A stretch of DNA of 17,445 bases from PALSA-911 sp037442565 (GCA_037442565.1 JBBIQA010000089.1:1-17445), one strand, 5' to 3'. Positions 7,425 to 15,044 are shown, counted from the stretch's first letter. Made by a program: numbers and translations. Notes: a model not told the origin generated them from the letters alone.

Positions 7425-8177
7425 TTAACGCGACAGGCGGCGCATCGCGGCCGCCGCGGCCCAGGCGGTCACGGCGAGCCATACCATGGTGACCACTGCG
7501 TGGCTGGCCTGCGAGACGGCGCCCTGGCTGTCGATGATCACAGCATCGAAGCAATTCAGCGCCGCGGAAAACGGGTTCACCGCGTCGAACATCCGCCCGA
7601 TCGCCGACTGGCGGAGGCTGGGGCCGAGCAACAGCGGGCTGGCCGACAACACAAGGCCGGTCAATGCCACCGACAGCGCGGCGCGTCCCGATTGCATCCA
7701 GGCGCCGAGCGCCACGCCCAGAAATCCGAACCCAAGAACCACGGGCGTGCCCAGCGCGAGCAGCGCCGCCATGCCGGAGGTCAGGTTCTGTCCGGTACTG
7801 CCGATCGCCCAGAAATACGGCGCGGCCAGCGCGAGCATCACCGCCCAGGCCGCCACCGGCCCGCCCAGCTTGCCGACCAGAATACTGCCACGCGGGACCG
7901 GCGCCAGCAGCAGAGGCAGCAGGCTGCCGCGCTCGCGCTCGCCGCCGATCGCATCGATGCCGGCGATCACTGCCAGCAGTGCCCCCAGCGCAGTGATCAG
8001 GCCAGCCATGTCGTAAACCACCTGGGCATTGTCGAGCAGGCTCAGTTCCTGGCTGCCGACCAGCAACAGGCTGAAGCCGGACAGCACCGCGGTCGTGACC
8101 GCGAGCCATAGCTGGCCCCGCAGGCCAAGTACCAGCTCTCCCGCCTCCTTGCGGGCGATGCGCAGGGCCGGGCTCAT
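7425..8177 (-). CDS. ABC-2 type transporter permease
   Basis: A 250-residue inner-membrane permease with about six hydrophobic segments. The conserved cytoplasmic coupling region GIDAIGGERERGSLLPLLLAPVPRGSILVGK follows helix 2, a pattern typical of NosY-like and BcrB-like ABC-2 exporters. Its ATG overlaps the TGA of the ATPase gene (ATGA, 8174-8177), so the two products should be made together and form one transporter, probably a dimer of each. The substrate is unknown; ABC-2 systems export lipids, peptides, antibiotics or, for NosFY, a sulfur or metal-related species. The small Ig-like protein follows after 11 bp. Confidence 0.88.
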   Translation of the reverse strand: MSPALRIARKEAGELVLGLRGQLWLAVTTAVLSGFSLLLVGSQELSLLDNAQVVYDMAGLITALGALLAVIAGIDAIGGERERGSLLPLLLAPVPRGSILVGKLGGPVAAWAVMLALAAPYFWAIGSTGQNLTSGMAALLALGTPVVLGFGFLGVALGAWMQSGRAALSVALTGLVLSASPLLLGPSLRQSAIGRMFDAVNPFSAALNCFDAVIIDSQGAVSQASHAVVTMVWLAVTAWAAAAAMRRLSR

Positions 8178-9133
8178 GGCACGGGCTCCGCGGCTGCGGC
8201 GCGCACCACCTGGGTATTGCCGGCGGTCAGGGCGAGATACAGCGCCTCCAACCCACCGCCTTCCGGCGCGATCGTCACGATCGGCCAGCCCAGGAAGAAC
8301 AACTCACGCCAGGCTTCCGCCGGCGTGACGTGCGGGTCGATATCGACGATCGCATACTCGGAGGATTGATGCAGGATACGTACATGGGCGGGTCCTGGAG
8401 CCGCCCCTTCGCCCGGCAGCGGTCCGGCGAGGTTCAGGCGAAACCGCCGCTGGCTGTTCCGTCCGAGCAGCAGGTCCGCCAGCTTTCCCTGCACCACGGT
8501 ACGCCCGGCGTCGATCACGCAGACCCGGCCGCACAGGCGCTCCGCGTCATCGAGGATATGGGTGCATAGCAGGATGCCCACCCCCTGTCCGGCGAGGTCC
8601 AGCAAAAGGTCATGAATCTCGCGCCGTCCGCGCGGATCCAGTCCGTTCGTCGGCTCGTCCAGAACCAGCAGCAACGGGTCGCCGATCAACGCGCGGGCCA
8701 GTCCCAGACGCTGGCGCATGCCGCGTGAAAAGGTGCCGATCCTTTGCCCGCGGCGCGGAGCGAGGCCGACATTGGCCATGCGCCGTTCGTTCGCGGCGGC
8801 ATCGTTCGCAACGCCGTGCAGGTCGGCAAAGAACCCCAGATAATCTGGCGCGGTCATCCAGTCATAGAAGCCGTTCGGGTCGGGCAGTACGCCGACGCGC
8901 CGGCGCGGCACCGCTCCGCCGGTCCATGGATCGGCGCCCATCAGCCGAACCGTGCCGCCCTCCGGGCGGAGCAGTCCCAGGCCGGCGGCGATCGTCGTGG
9001 TCTTGCCCGCGCCGTTGGGGCCGAGCAATCCCAGCACTTCGCCAGGCGCCACGGCCAGGCTGACGTCGCGCAACACCGGTACCTCGTCTATGGAAAGTTG
9101 CAGATGCTCGATTTCGATCAGGCCCACGCTCAC
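8174..9133 (-). CDS. ABC transporter ATP-binding protein (NosF/BcrA-like)
   Basis: A 319-residue ATPase with a complete nucleotide-binding fold: Walker A GPNGAGKTT (38-46), signature FSRGMRQRL (135-143, the SxGM variant of LSGGQ), Walker B LLLVLDE (154-160) with the D-loop NGLD, and H-loop H192 in THIL. Some 95 further C-terminal residues form the extra domain usual in BcrA/NosF-type exporters. The open frame starts at GTG 9133, but AGGGG is directly against it. The in-frame GTG at 9127 has AGGGG 6 nt upstream and may be the true start. A strong hairpin (9141-9175) sits just upstream of that site. Partner of the overlapping permease. Confidence 0.92.
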   Translation of the reverse strand: MSVGLIEIEHLQLSIDEVPVLRDVSLAVAPGEVLGLLGPNGAGKTTTIAAGLGLLRPEGGTVRLMGADPWTGGAVPRRRVGVLPDPNGFYDWMTAPDYLGFFADLHGVANDAAANERRMANVGLAPRRGQRIGTFSRGMRQRLGLARALIGDPLLLVLDEPTNGLDPRGRREIHDLLLDLAGQGVGILLCTHILDDAERLCGRVCVIDAGRTVVQGKLADLLLGRNSQRRFRLNLAGPLPGEGAAPGPAHVRILHQSSEYAIVDIDPHVTPAEAWRELFFLGWPIVTIAPEGGGLEALYLALTAGNTQVVRAAAAEPVP

Positions 9134-9140
9134 CCCCTGC

Positions 9141-9175
9141 GCGAGGCCGGGGTGGCAGCGCCGCTCCGGCCTCGC
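9141..9175 (-). promoter_or_regulatory. 10-bp perfect hairpin before the ABC ATPase gene
   Basis: GCGAGGCCGG (9141-9150) and CCGGCCTCGC (9166-9175) are perfectly complementary around a 15-nt loop. It lies between the PepSY stop and the ATPase start, directly next to the ribosome-binding site. It could be a partial terminator, an attenuator, an mRNA-stabilising stem or a structure limiting translation. No T-tract follows on the minus strand. Confidence 0.6.
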
Positions 9176-9191
9176 ATCCGTTGCCTTCTAC

Positions 9192-9530
9192 TCAGTCGTT
9201 TTCTTCGTCGCTCTCGTGCTCCCCGCCGGCGCGGTTGGCGATGGGCTGGCCGGTGGCGGGGTCGATCAGCACGGTGCGCATACCGTCCTTCGCGGCGATC
9301 TCGACCGCGATCGCCACGCGGCCGTTCTCGTTGTCGGCGCCGGCGCCGATCGCGCGGCCGCCGGTCTGTTGCTCGGCCGTGGCGATCGCCTGCGTCAGCG
9401 TGACCTTCGCGCCGGCCAGCGCCGCCGCATCGTTGCTGTCGTCATCGTGGCCTTTGGCCAGCGCCGCGCTTCCGGCGGCGGTGGTGAGCAGCGCCGCGAA
9501 GGCGATGGGCGCCAGTCTGAGAGGCTTCAT
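9192..9530 (-). CDS. PepSY-domain exported protein
   Basis: A 112-residue small exported protein. The signal peptide (about 1-25) ends SAALAKG, and an acidic mature N-terminus (HDDDSND) follows. A single PepSY-like module covers about 42-98: VTLTQAIATAEQQTGGRAIGA, then VAIAVEI, then RTVLIDPATGQPI. It ends in a very acidic tail (GEHESDEEND). PepSY proteins are periplasmic modules often found beside two-component systems and peptidases; their roles are poorly known. AGGA lies about 10 nt before ATG 9530. It lies between the DUF347 protein (134 bp upstream) and the ABC genes. The acidic segments suggest binding of cations or cationic molecules, which is inference. Confidence 0.85.
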   Translation of the reverse strand: MKPLRLAPIAFAALLTTAAGSAALAKGHDDDSNDAAALAGAKVTLTQAIATAEQQTGGRAIGAGADNENGRVAIAVEIAAKDGMRTVLIDPATGQPIANRAGGEHESDEEND

Positions 9531-9664
9531 ATCGGCTGTTCCTGTTCTGCTGTGCATGGCGCCGGCCCGATGCCGTGCGCCGGAACCGACAATGGCGAAG
9601 CGCGGATTGGCGGGCGCGGGAGCCATCCATACATTTCGCCAACCACGCCCCTGCCGGTTGCCGG

Positions 9665-10462
9665 TCATTGCCGCGGGGCGGGCGCGGCCTGGAGCGCGCG
9701 CCGCTGCTCCGCGGTCATGTAGACGACCAGGACCAGGATCGCCGTCAGGAACAGCAGGCTGGTCGCCACCGTGCCCAGCGCGAACCCGCCATCGTCGATC
9801 GGCTGGGACAGCAGGTCGCCGGTGGTCGCGCCCAAGGGGCGGGTGAGGATATAGCCGAGCCAGAAGGTCAGGATCGGATTGGCGCCGAGGCGGTAGGACG
9901 CATAGATCGCCTGGATGATGATGACGAAGATCAGCACCGACGGGCCATAGCCGGCCGCCAGGCGTTCGGCCAGAAGGTCTCCCCCAGAGGTGCCGAGCGC
10001 GAAGGTGAACAGGATCGCCGCCCAGTAGAACGCCTCGCGCCGCGCGGTGAAGATGGTGTGAACCGATAGCGTCCGTTCGGTGGCGTACCAGGCAAGGAAC
10101 ACCACGCCGAGCGCGGCGGCGAATGCCAGGGTGCTGGTTACCAGGCTGACACCGAAATGATCGACGAGATTGTCGGAAACCAGCGTGCCGACGACGCTGA
10201 TCAGTACCACCACCAGCCAGTAGACCGACGGCACGTAGCGCCGCGCCCGGAACTGGGCCAGCAAGGCCAGGGCCAGCAGCCCGCTCATCACCGCCGATGT
10301 GCCATTGAGGCCGAAGCCCAGCGTGGTGTTGAGGAAGTCGGCCGCGGTCTCTCCCACGGTGGTGGCCAGGACCTTGATGATCCAGAAGAAGGCGGTGATT
10401 TCGGGAACCCGGTTCAGCAGCCGGGTCGAGGGTATGGCCGCAGATTGCGGAGCGATGGACAT
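9665..10462 (-). CDS. COG4705/DUF347-repeat integral membrane protein
   Basis: A 265-residue membrane protein with about eight or more hydrophobic segments. I recognise the DUF347 repeat pattern: G-x4-D-x-L occurs four times, as GETAADFL (37-44), GTLVSDNL (92-99), GTSGGDLL (157-164) and GATTGDLL (211-218), each at the end of a hydrophobic segment. The function of the family is unknown to me. Four repeated membrane-embedded Asp residues would suit a cation path. ATG 10462 (MSIAPQSAAIPSTRLLNRVPEI) is preceded by AAAGG about 8 nt upstream; the frame is open further upstream, but that part is Arg/Pro-rich and runs into the divergent PAP2 gene. It is the first gene of the minus-strand run leading to the two-component system. 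Confidence 0.87.
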   Translation of the reverse strand: MSIAPQSAAIPSTRLLNRVPEITAFFWIIKVLATTVGETAADFLNTTLGFGLNGTSAVMSGLLALALLAQFRARRYVPSVYWLVVVLISVVGTLVSDNLVDHFGVSLVTSTLAFAAALGVVFLAWYATERTLSVHTIFTARREAFYWAAILFTFALGTSGGDLLAERLAAGYGPSVLIFVIIIQAIYASYRLGANPILTFWLGYILTRPLGATTGDLLSQPIDDGGFALGTVATSLLFLTAILVLVVYMTAEQRRALQAAPAPRQ

Positions 10463-10531
10463 GCGGGGACCTTTCGCGGTTGCGTGCGTTACGATCATGC
10501 AACCGGCGGAGTTGGCGGCGTATCGACGGAT

Positions 10532-10549
10532 GATTGGGAATTCCCAATC
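10532..10549. promoter_or_regulatory. 18-bp perfect palindrome, candidate operator
   Basis: GATTGGGAATTCCCAATC is a perfect inverted repeat without a spacer. It lies 69 bp upstream of the DUF347 gene start and 157 bp upstream of the PAP2 start, inside the 244-bp divergent promoter region. Its AT-rich centre stands out from the GC-rich surroundings. It has the form of a binding site for a dimeric regulator. The protein that binds it is unknown; OmpR-type regulators more often use direct repeats, so a regulator outside the window is possible. Confidence 0.5.
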
Positions 10550-10706
10550 TGCCGGCCGGGGGCGGGCGGATGGGGGACGGATGTCCGCGACCTTACAATT
10601 TCGTCGGAATGTCGATTCCCGCCGCCGGGCCTGCTGACGGCGCCGGGCGAAGCCGCTAAGGGGGCCGACCGCCATGCCTGCCGGCTGGCGCCGGAGGCTG
10701 CACGTC

Positions 10707-11312
10707 ATGTCCTGGAACACCGAGCTTTTCCTGCTGCTGAACGCTCCCGCCTCGCCGGACCCGGCCGTGCTGCTGGGCGTGCGGATGCTTGCCGGCAGCC
10801 CCGTCGTCCTTGCCCCGGCGCTGCTCGTGTGGCTGTGGGTGCGCCGGCCCGGACCCCGGCGCGCCGGGCTGCTGGCCGTCGCCCTCGGCGCGGTGGCCGG
10901 GCAGGCGGTCAATTACGGGCTGGGCGGGCTGTGGTTCGAGCCCCGGCCGTTCATGGCCGGCATCGGCCATACGCTGATCGGCCATATCCCCGACAACGGG
11001 TTCCCGAGCGACCACAGCACGCTGATGTTCGCGCTGGGCGCCGGCCTGGTGCTGACCGGCGCGGCGCGGGTGGCGGGTCTCGCGGTCTGTGCGCTCGGTC
11101 TCGGCGTCGGCTGGGCGCGGGTTTATCTGGGCGTGCATTTTCCGGTCGACGTGCTGACCGGCTTCGCGGTTGGCACCGCCGCCGGGTTCCTGGCCCGGCT
11201 GATCCGGCCGGCGCTCAACCGCTATGTACTGCCGCCGATCGAACGCCTGTATCGCTTTCTGCTGGCCGCGCTGCACCTGCCGGCGGTGGTCTTCCCGCGC
11301 GGCGAGGCCTGA
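10707..11312 (+). CDS. PAP2-family phosphatase, probable undecaprenyl-diphosphatase (BcrC-like)
   Basis: A 201-residue membrane phosphatase with about six helices. The catalytic motifs are a variant C1 (WFEPRPF, with R80-P81 but Gly instead of the usual Lys seven residues earlier), C2 PSDHS (100-104, with H103) and C3 ARVYLGVHFPVDV with R138, H144 and D148 in the correct R-x5-H-x3-D spacing. Relatives dephosphorylate undecaprenyl pyrophosphate on the periplasmic face to recycle the lipid carrier, and can give bacitracin tolerance. Other lipid pyrophosphates are possible substrates. ATG 10707 is chosen because GGAGG lies 9 nt upstream and the protein then starts MSWNTELFLLLN as in relatives; an upstream ATG at 10674 is less likely. 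Divergent from the DUF347-ABC-kinase run. Confidence 0.87.
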   Translation: MSWNTELFLLLNAPASPDPAVLLGVRMLAGSPVVLAPALLVWLWVRRPGPRRAGLLAVALGAVAGQAVNYGLGGLWFEPRPFMAGIGHTLIGHIPDNGFPSDHSTLMFALGAGLVLTGAARVAGLAVCALGLGVGWARVYLGVHFPVDVLTGFAVGTAAGFLARLIRPALNRYVLPPIERLYRFLLAALHLPAVVFPRGEA

Positions 11313-11391
11313 GCCCAGGCCGACCCCGGTCGAACAGGGTGGGGGAATATGCTATTCGGTGTCGGACGCGCCGAACGGAGCCAGCACGACA

Positions 11392-12189
11392 ATGACCACC
11401 CCACAGCGACAGCCGAGCCTGTACATACCGCATGGCGGTGGCCCATGCTTCTTCATGGACGATCCGGCCGGTTCCTGGACCGGTATGGCCGCTTTCCTGC
11501 GCTCGATCCCGGCAAGCCTGCCCGAAACACCGAAGGCGATCCTGGTCGTGTCCGGCCATTGGGAGACGGCGGGCCTCGCCTTCACCGCCAGCGCCAGGCC
11601 GAGCCTGTTCTACGACTATTACGGCTTTCCGCCGCATACCTACGAACTGCGCTACGATGCACCCGGCGCGCCCGCGCTCGCCGCGGCGGCGGCGCAATTG
11701 CTCGGCAAGGCCGGCATCCCGGCCGGTCTCGATGCCGAGCGCGGGCTCGATCATGGGGTGTTCATCCCCCTGAAGGTGGCGTTTCCCGACGCCGATGTGC
11801 CGGTTGTGGAGATGTCGCTCGATCGCAGCCTCGATCCCGCGCTGCACCTGGCCGCCGGCCGGGCGCTGGCGCCGCTGCGCGATCAGGGTGTGCTGATCGT
11901 CGGCGCGGGCATGAGCTTTCACAACATGCGCGGCTATCGGGATGCCCGTTTCACCGAGCCGTCCGAGGCGTTCGACGCCTGGCTGGCGGAAACCGTGCAG
12001 GCGGCCGCCGCGCTTCGCGCCGAGCGCCTGACGGACTGGGCGAACGCGCCGGCCGCGCGTCTGTCGCATCCGCGCGAGGAGCATCTGCTGCCGCTGATGG
12101 TCGCCGCCGGGGCCTCCGATGCGCCGGGTGAGCGGATCTATGGCGAACTGGTGCTGCAGACCGCGCTTTCGGGCTTTCGCTTCCGATAG
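11392..12189 (+). CDS. ygiD: LigB-type extradiol dioxygenase family protein (YgiD/DODA-like)
   Basis: A 265-residue enzyme of the LigB superfamily. Conserved metal-site and catalytic elements are visible: YIPHGGGP (H14), VSGHWE (H56), GLDHGVFIPL (H121), GAGMSFHNM (H177) and HPREEHLLPL (H226, H231). This pattern matches the 4,5-DOPA dioxygenase branch, including E. coli YgiD, which opens catecholic rings using one Fe(II) or Zn(II). The natural substrate is usually unknown. ATG 11392 (MTTPQRQ) has GGAG 11 nt upstream; the frame reaches back to 11224 but overlaps the PAP2 gene with unlikely sequence. The 79-bp leader contains an imperfect 8-bp hairpin. It is convergent with the hydrolase gene, only 18 bp away, with no obvious terminator between them. 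Confidence 0.9.
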   Translation: MTTPQRQPSLYIPHGGGPCFFMDDPAGSWTGMAAFLRSIPASLPETPKAILVVSGHWETAGLAFTASARPSLFYDYYGFPPHTYELRYDAPGAPALAAAAAQLLGKAGIPAGLDAERGLDHGVFIPLKVAFPDADVPVVEMSLDRSLDPALHLAAGRALAPLRDQGVLIVGAGMSFHNMRGYRDARFTEPSEAFDAWLAETVQAAAALRAERLTDWANAPAARLSHPREEHLLPLMVAAGASDAPGERIYGELVLQTALSGFRFR

Positions 12190-12207
12190 GGCGGTTCCCC
12201 GGCCGGC

Positions 12208-14184
12208 TCAGGCGGCGGCGAACGCGTCCCAGGAGCGGGTGGCGGCAGCGAGGATGCGCTCGGCGTCCTCGGCCAGCAGCAGCCGTTCGGCCAGCATCGC
12301 CGCGGTGATGTCCTGGAGTGTCCGCACCCAGCCCGCGCGCGTGCCGTAGCGTTCCTCCAGCGACTGCCGGGGATCGTTGCCGCGCTCGGCACGGGTGGCG
12401 GCGAAGGGCAGGTAGCTGCCCAGGATGCTATAGAGTTCACCGGCGGCGAAGCCGGGGGCGCGCAGGTTCCAGCCGGTATGGGTGCCGATGGGTGCGCGGG
12501 TCAGCGGATGGCGGATGCCGCCGAGCCCATTGCCGTCGGCATCGGGGCGGGCGACGAACACCGGATAGGCGGCGCCCTCGCGCGGCGGCTGGTGGGCGTG
12601 GTCCAGCAGATCGAGCCCGTTCAGCCGGTCCGGCGGCGTCAGGCCGGGAACAACGGGGAACTCGGCGCGGGCCTGCTCCAGCGTTACCAGGGTTCCCTCG
12701 GCGCGGCTGGGAAAGCAACTGGCCGGCGGTTCGGAGCCATGCTCCACCCAGGCCCGCAGCGCCGCCAGCAGCGGCCGCAGGATGGCCTGATAGCAGAGCG
12801 GATTGGCGCCGTTGCGGGTGGCGCCGGGGGGAGGGGGCGAGTAGGCGCCGTGCTGATGGGTGGCGGCCAGGTACACCCGCACGTCCTCGGGATGGGCGAT
12901 GTCGTTGCCGGCGGTATCTGTCACCACCAGGGATGCGCGGGCGGCCCAGAGTTCGCTGTCGGTGTCGACATGCATCACCTTCGGTCGCACGCCCTGCTCG
13001 GTGGCCCGGGCCAGGATGCCGTCCGTCCTGCCGCTGATCGCGTCGTGCAGGGTGGCGTAGGTGAAGGGGAACTGGTCACCGGGGAACGAGTGATCCTCGT
13101 GCTGGCGGGGATAGCGGCCGGGCTGGGCGAAGGCGGCGTTGACGAAGGTTTTCCGCGACCCCGCCACCACCGGCAGGATGGCGTCGAATATCTTCCCGCC
13201 GGATGGGGAAAGGTTGAAGCCCTGGTGCACGAAATCGCGCAGCACGCGGCCCGATTGCGACAGGCCGAAGCCGATGACATGACGGATCTGTCCGGCCAGC
13301 GGATTGGCGGGATCGGCACCGCGCAGGAAGGCGATGAAATCACGGATGGCGGCGAAGCCGATGCCCAGCACCAGCGGATCGCGCGCGGTATGGATGAACT
13401 CGTAGATCGCGCCGCGATCATAGCCCGGGGCGGATGGCCGGGTGATTTCGATACGGCTCGCATCCAGATACCGCCAGGACAGGCCGGGCGGAGTGGCGCG
13501 AGCGTCGCGTTCATTTTCCCGCACCGTCAGGCTGGCGGCGCCGGGGTCGAGACTGGCGGCAGGATAGCTGAGCGTGGCGATGAAACGATCCGGCGCGACC
13601 TCGCGTGTGCGATCCTCGGGCGAGGATCCGGGGGCGTCGCAGATGAATTCGTCGCGGGAACGACCGGTGATCGGGGCGCCATCATCGGTGGCGATGGGAA
13701 AGCGCGCGGTCAACCGACCGGCGCCCGGCGCGACATCGCCCTGCCAGCCCGACCACGCCAGGCAATAGCCCTGGCGCATCAGGTAGAAGTTGCCGGCCTC
13801 GGCGAGCGAGGACGGACGCTGCGAGAGCGGCGCGGTGTTGAAATAGGCCAGCGATCGCAGCGTGCCGCGATTGACCACATCATAGAGCAGGAAACCGTTG
13901 CCTGTGGCCGGGTCCGTGGGGTGCAGCAGGCAGAAATCCGTTTCGTACTCCACTTGGCCCTGGGCGTTGCGCGGCGCGCGATCGAGCAGGGCGATGCCGG
14001 CGTTCAAGGGATGCAGCGGGTCGAGCGTTGCCGACAGGCGGCCGGCGAGGCGGGCGTACGGCCTTCCGGATCCCAGGGTCTCGCCGCCGAAGCGCTCGCC
14101 GCCGAAGCAGTGGGCTTCCCGGTCCGTGATGAGCAGGTCGCGGATCTTGCCGGCAGGCGCCGGGACAGGCGGCAGGTCGGGCAT
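12208..14184 (-). CDS. Large alpha/beta hydrolase domain protein
   Basis: A 658-residue protein that I place in the large alpha/beta-hydrolase-domain group (Abhydrolase_10 type) found in many proteobacteria. The probable nucleophile elbow is FGLSQSGRVLRDF with S309; this is G-x-S-x-S rather than the standard G-x-S-x-G. A late histidine in AATHQHGAY (H443 or H445) could complete the triad, with an acid not identified. There is no signal peptide, so it is probably cytosolic. The product is probably an esterase or a related hydrolase; the substrate is unknown. ATG 14184 (MPDLPPVPAP) has AAGGAGA 8 nt upstream, much better than the longer open frame from 14367. A long open antisense frame covers most of the gene and is a codon-bias shadow. 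Divergent from yceI. Confidence 0.85.
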   Translation of the reverse strand: MPDLPPVPAPAGKIRDLLITDREAHCFGGERFGGETLGSGRPYARLAGRLSATLDPLHPLNAGIALLDRAPRNAQGQVEYETDFCLLHPTDPATGNGFLLYDVVNRGTLRSLAYFNTAPLSQRPSSLAEAGNFYLMRQGYCLAWSGWQGDVAPGAGRLTARFPIATDDGAPITGRSRDEFICDAPGSSPEDRTREVAPDRFIATLSYPAASLDPGAASLTVRENERDARATPPGLSWRYLDASRIEITRPSAPGYDRGAIYEFIHTARDPLVLGIGFAAIRDFIAFLRGADPANPLAGQIRHVIGFGLSQSGRVLRDFVHQGFNLSPSGGKIFDAILPVVAGSRKTFVNAAFAQPGRYPRQHEDHSFPGDQFPFTYATLHDAISGRTDGILARATEQGVRPKVMHVDTDSELWAARASLVVTDTAGNDIAHPEDVRVYLAATHQHGAYSPPPPGATRNGANPLCYQAILRPLLAALRAWVEHGSEPPASCFPSRAEGTLVTLEQARAEFPVVPGLTPPDRLNGLDLLDHAHQPPREGAAYPVFVARPDADGNGLGGIRHPLTRAPIGTHTGWNLRAPGFAAGELYSILGSYLPFAATRAERGNDPRQSLEERYGTRAGWVRTLQDITAAMLAERLLLAEDAERILAAATRSWDAFAAA

Positions 14185-14393
14185 GGTCTGGTATCTCCTT
14201 ACGCGGTCCCGCCGGGCGGATGTTTCCAGGTCTGGCCGCGGGCCCCGATCCATATTCCAGCTTGCGCCGTATACCTCCGCCGGGCAATCCGGCGCGATGC
14301 GCACGCAGGCCGTGCAAAAGCGCTCTCGGCGCCGCAAATTTGTGGAAAAACACGCGAGCCGACCCATATGGTCATTGCCTGGAGCAACGCGAC

Positions 14394-15044
14394 ATGTCTG
14401 ACACCGAGCTGAGGGATCGAACCCGACCGTCGCGCCGCCCCGCCAGCGGGGCGCTGTTGCGTTCGGCGTTCGCGCTGTCCGTGGGAATGGCAGGCTTCGC
14501 CGGCCCGGCGGATGCCGAAAGCAATTACACCCTGGACCAGCGTTTCGGCAGCATCGAGTTCGCCGTCGACAATGCCGGCCTGTTCACGGCCGAGGGGCAG
14601 TTCAAGCGCTTCCGCAGCGACCTGACGATCGACGAGGCGCATCCCGAGCGCACCAAGATCGCGGTGGATGTGGACGCGGGCTCGGTGGACATGTTCTGGC
14701 CGCAGGGCGTGACGATGCTGCGCTCGGCCGATTATTTCGACGTCGCGAAATTCCCCGACGTGCGGTTCCAAAGCACCAAGGTCGTGGCGCTGACCCCGGA
14801 TCATTACGTCATCCAGGGGGATCTGGAGATACGGAGCATCCAACAGCCTTTCGTGCTCGATGCCAGGATGGTCGGCCGGCACATGGATCCGGCCGGCAAG
14901 ATGGAGATCGCGGATTTCGTCGTTTCCGGCACGCTGAAGCGCTCGCAATTCGGCATGGTCGCCGATCAGGGCTTCGTTTCCGATAGCGTCAAGCTGAAGA
15001 TCACCGCACATATTCTGCTCAGCCCGGCCAATCGTGCCAATTGA
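14394..15044 (+). CDS. yceI: YceI-family periplasmic protein
   Basis: A 216-residue exported protein. A long signal peptide (about 1-41) ends GPADA before ESNYTLDQRFGSIEFAVDNAG, the standard YceI opening. The rest shows the lipocalin-like family pattern: FTAEGQFKRFRSDLTID, then AVDVDAGSVDM, then LRSADYFDVAKFPDVRFQST, then GDLEIRSIQQPFVLDA. Family members bind isoprenoid lipids such as polyprenyls or quinones in the periplasm. ATG 14394 has GGAG 9 nt upstream; the open frame further upstream is not family-like. It overlaps the cytochrome b561 gene by 11 bp, the same pairing as E. coli yceJ-yceI but in reverse order. The two probably act together on a quinone-like redox lipid (inference). Confidence 0.92.
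   Translation: MSDTELRDRTRPSRRPASGALLRSAFALSVGMAGFAGPADAESNYTLDQRFGSIEFAVDNAGLFTAEGQFKRFRSDLTIDEAHPERTKIAVDVDAGSVDMFWPQGVTMLRSADYFDVAKFPDVRFQSTKVVALTPDHYVIQGDLEIRSIQQPFVLDARMVGRHMDPAGKMEIADFVVSGTLKRSQFGMVADQGFVSDSVKLKITAHILLSPANRAN

Noticed and set aside
8174..9133. nosF of a nitrous oxide reductase cluster
   Set aside because: The ATPase and permease look NosF/NosY-like, but no nosZ, nosD or nosL is nearby, and the neighbours are a two-component system and a PepSY protein.
12478..14412. 644-codon plus-strand open frame opposite the hydrolase
   Set aside because: It is antisense to a well-supported gene, its protein is Gly/Arg/Ala-rich without recognisable domains, and long antisense frames are common at this GC content.
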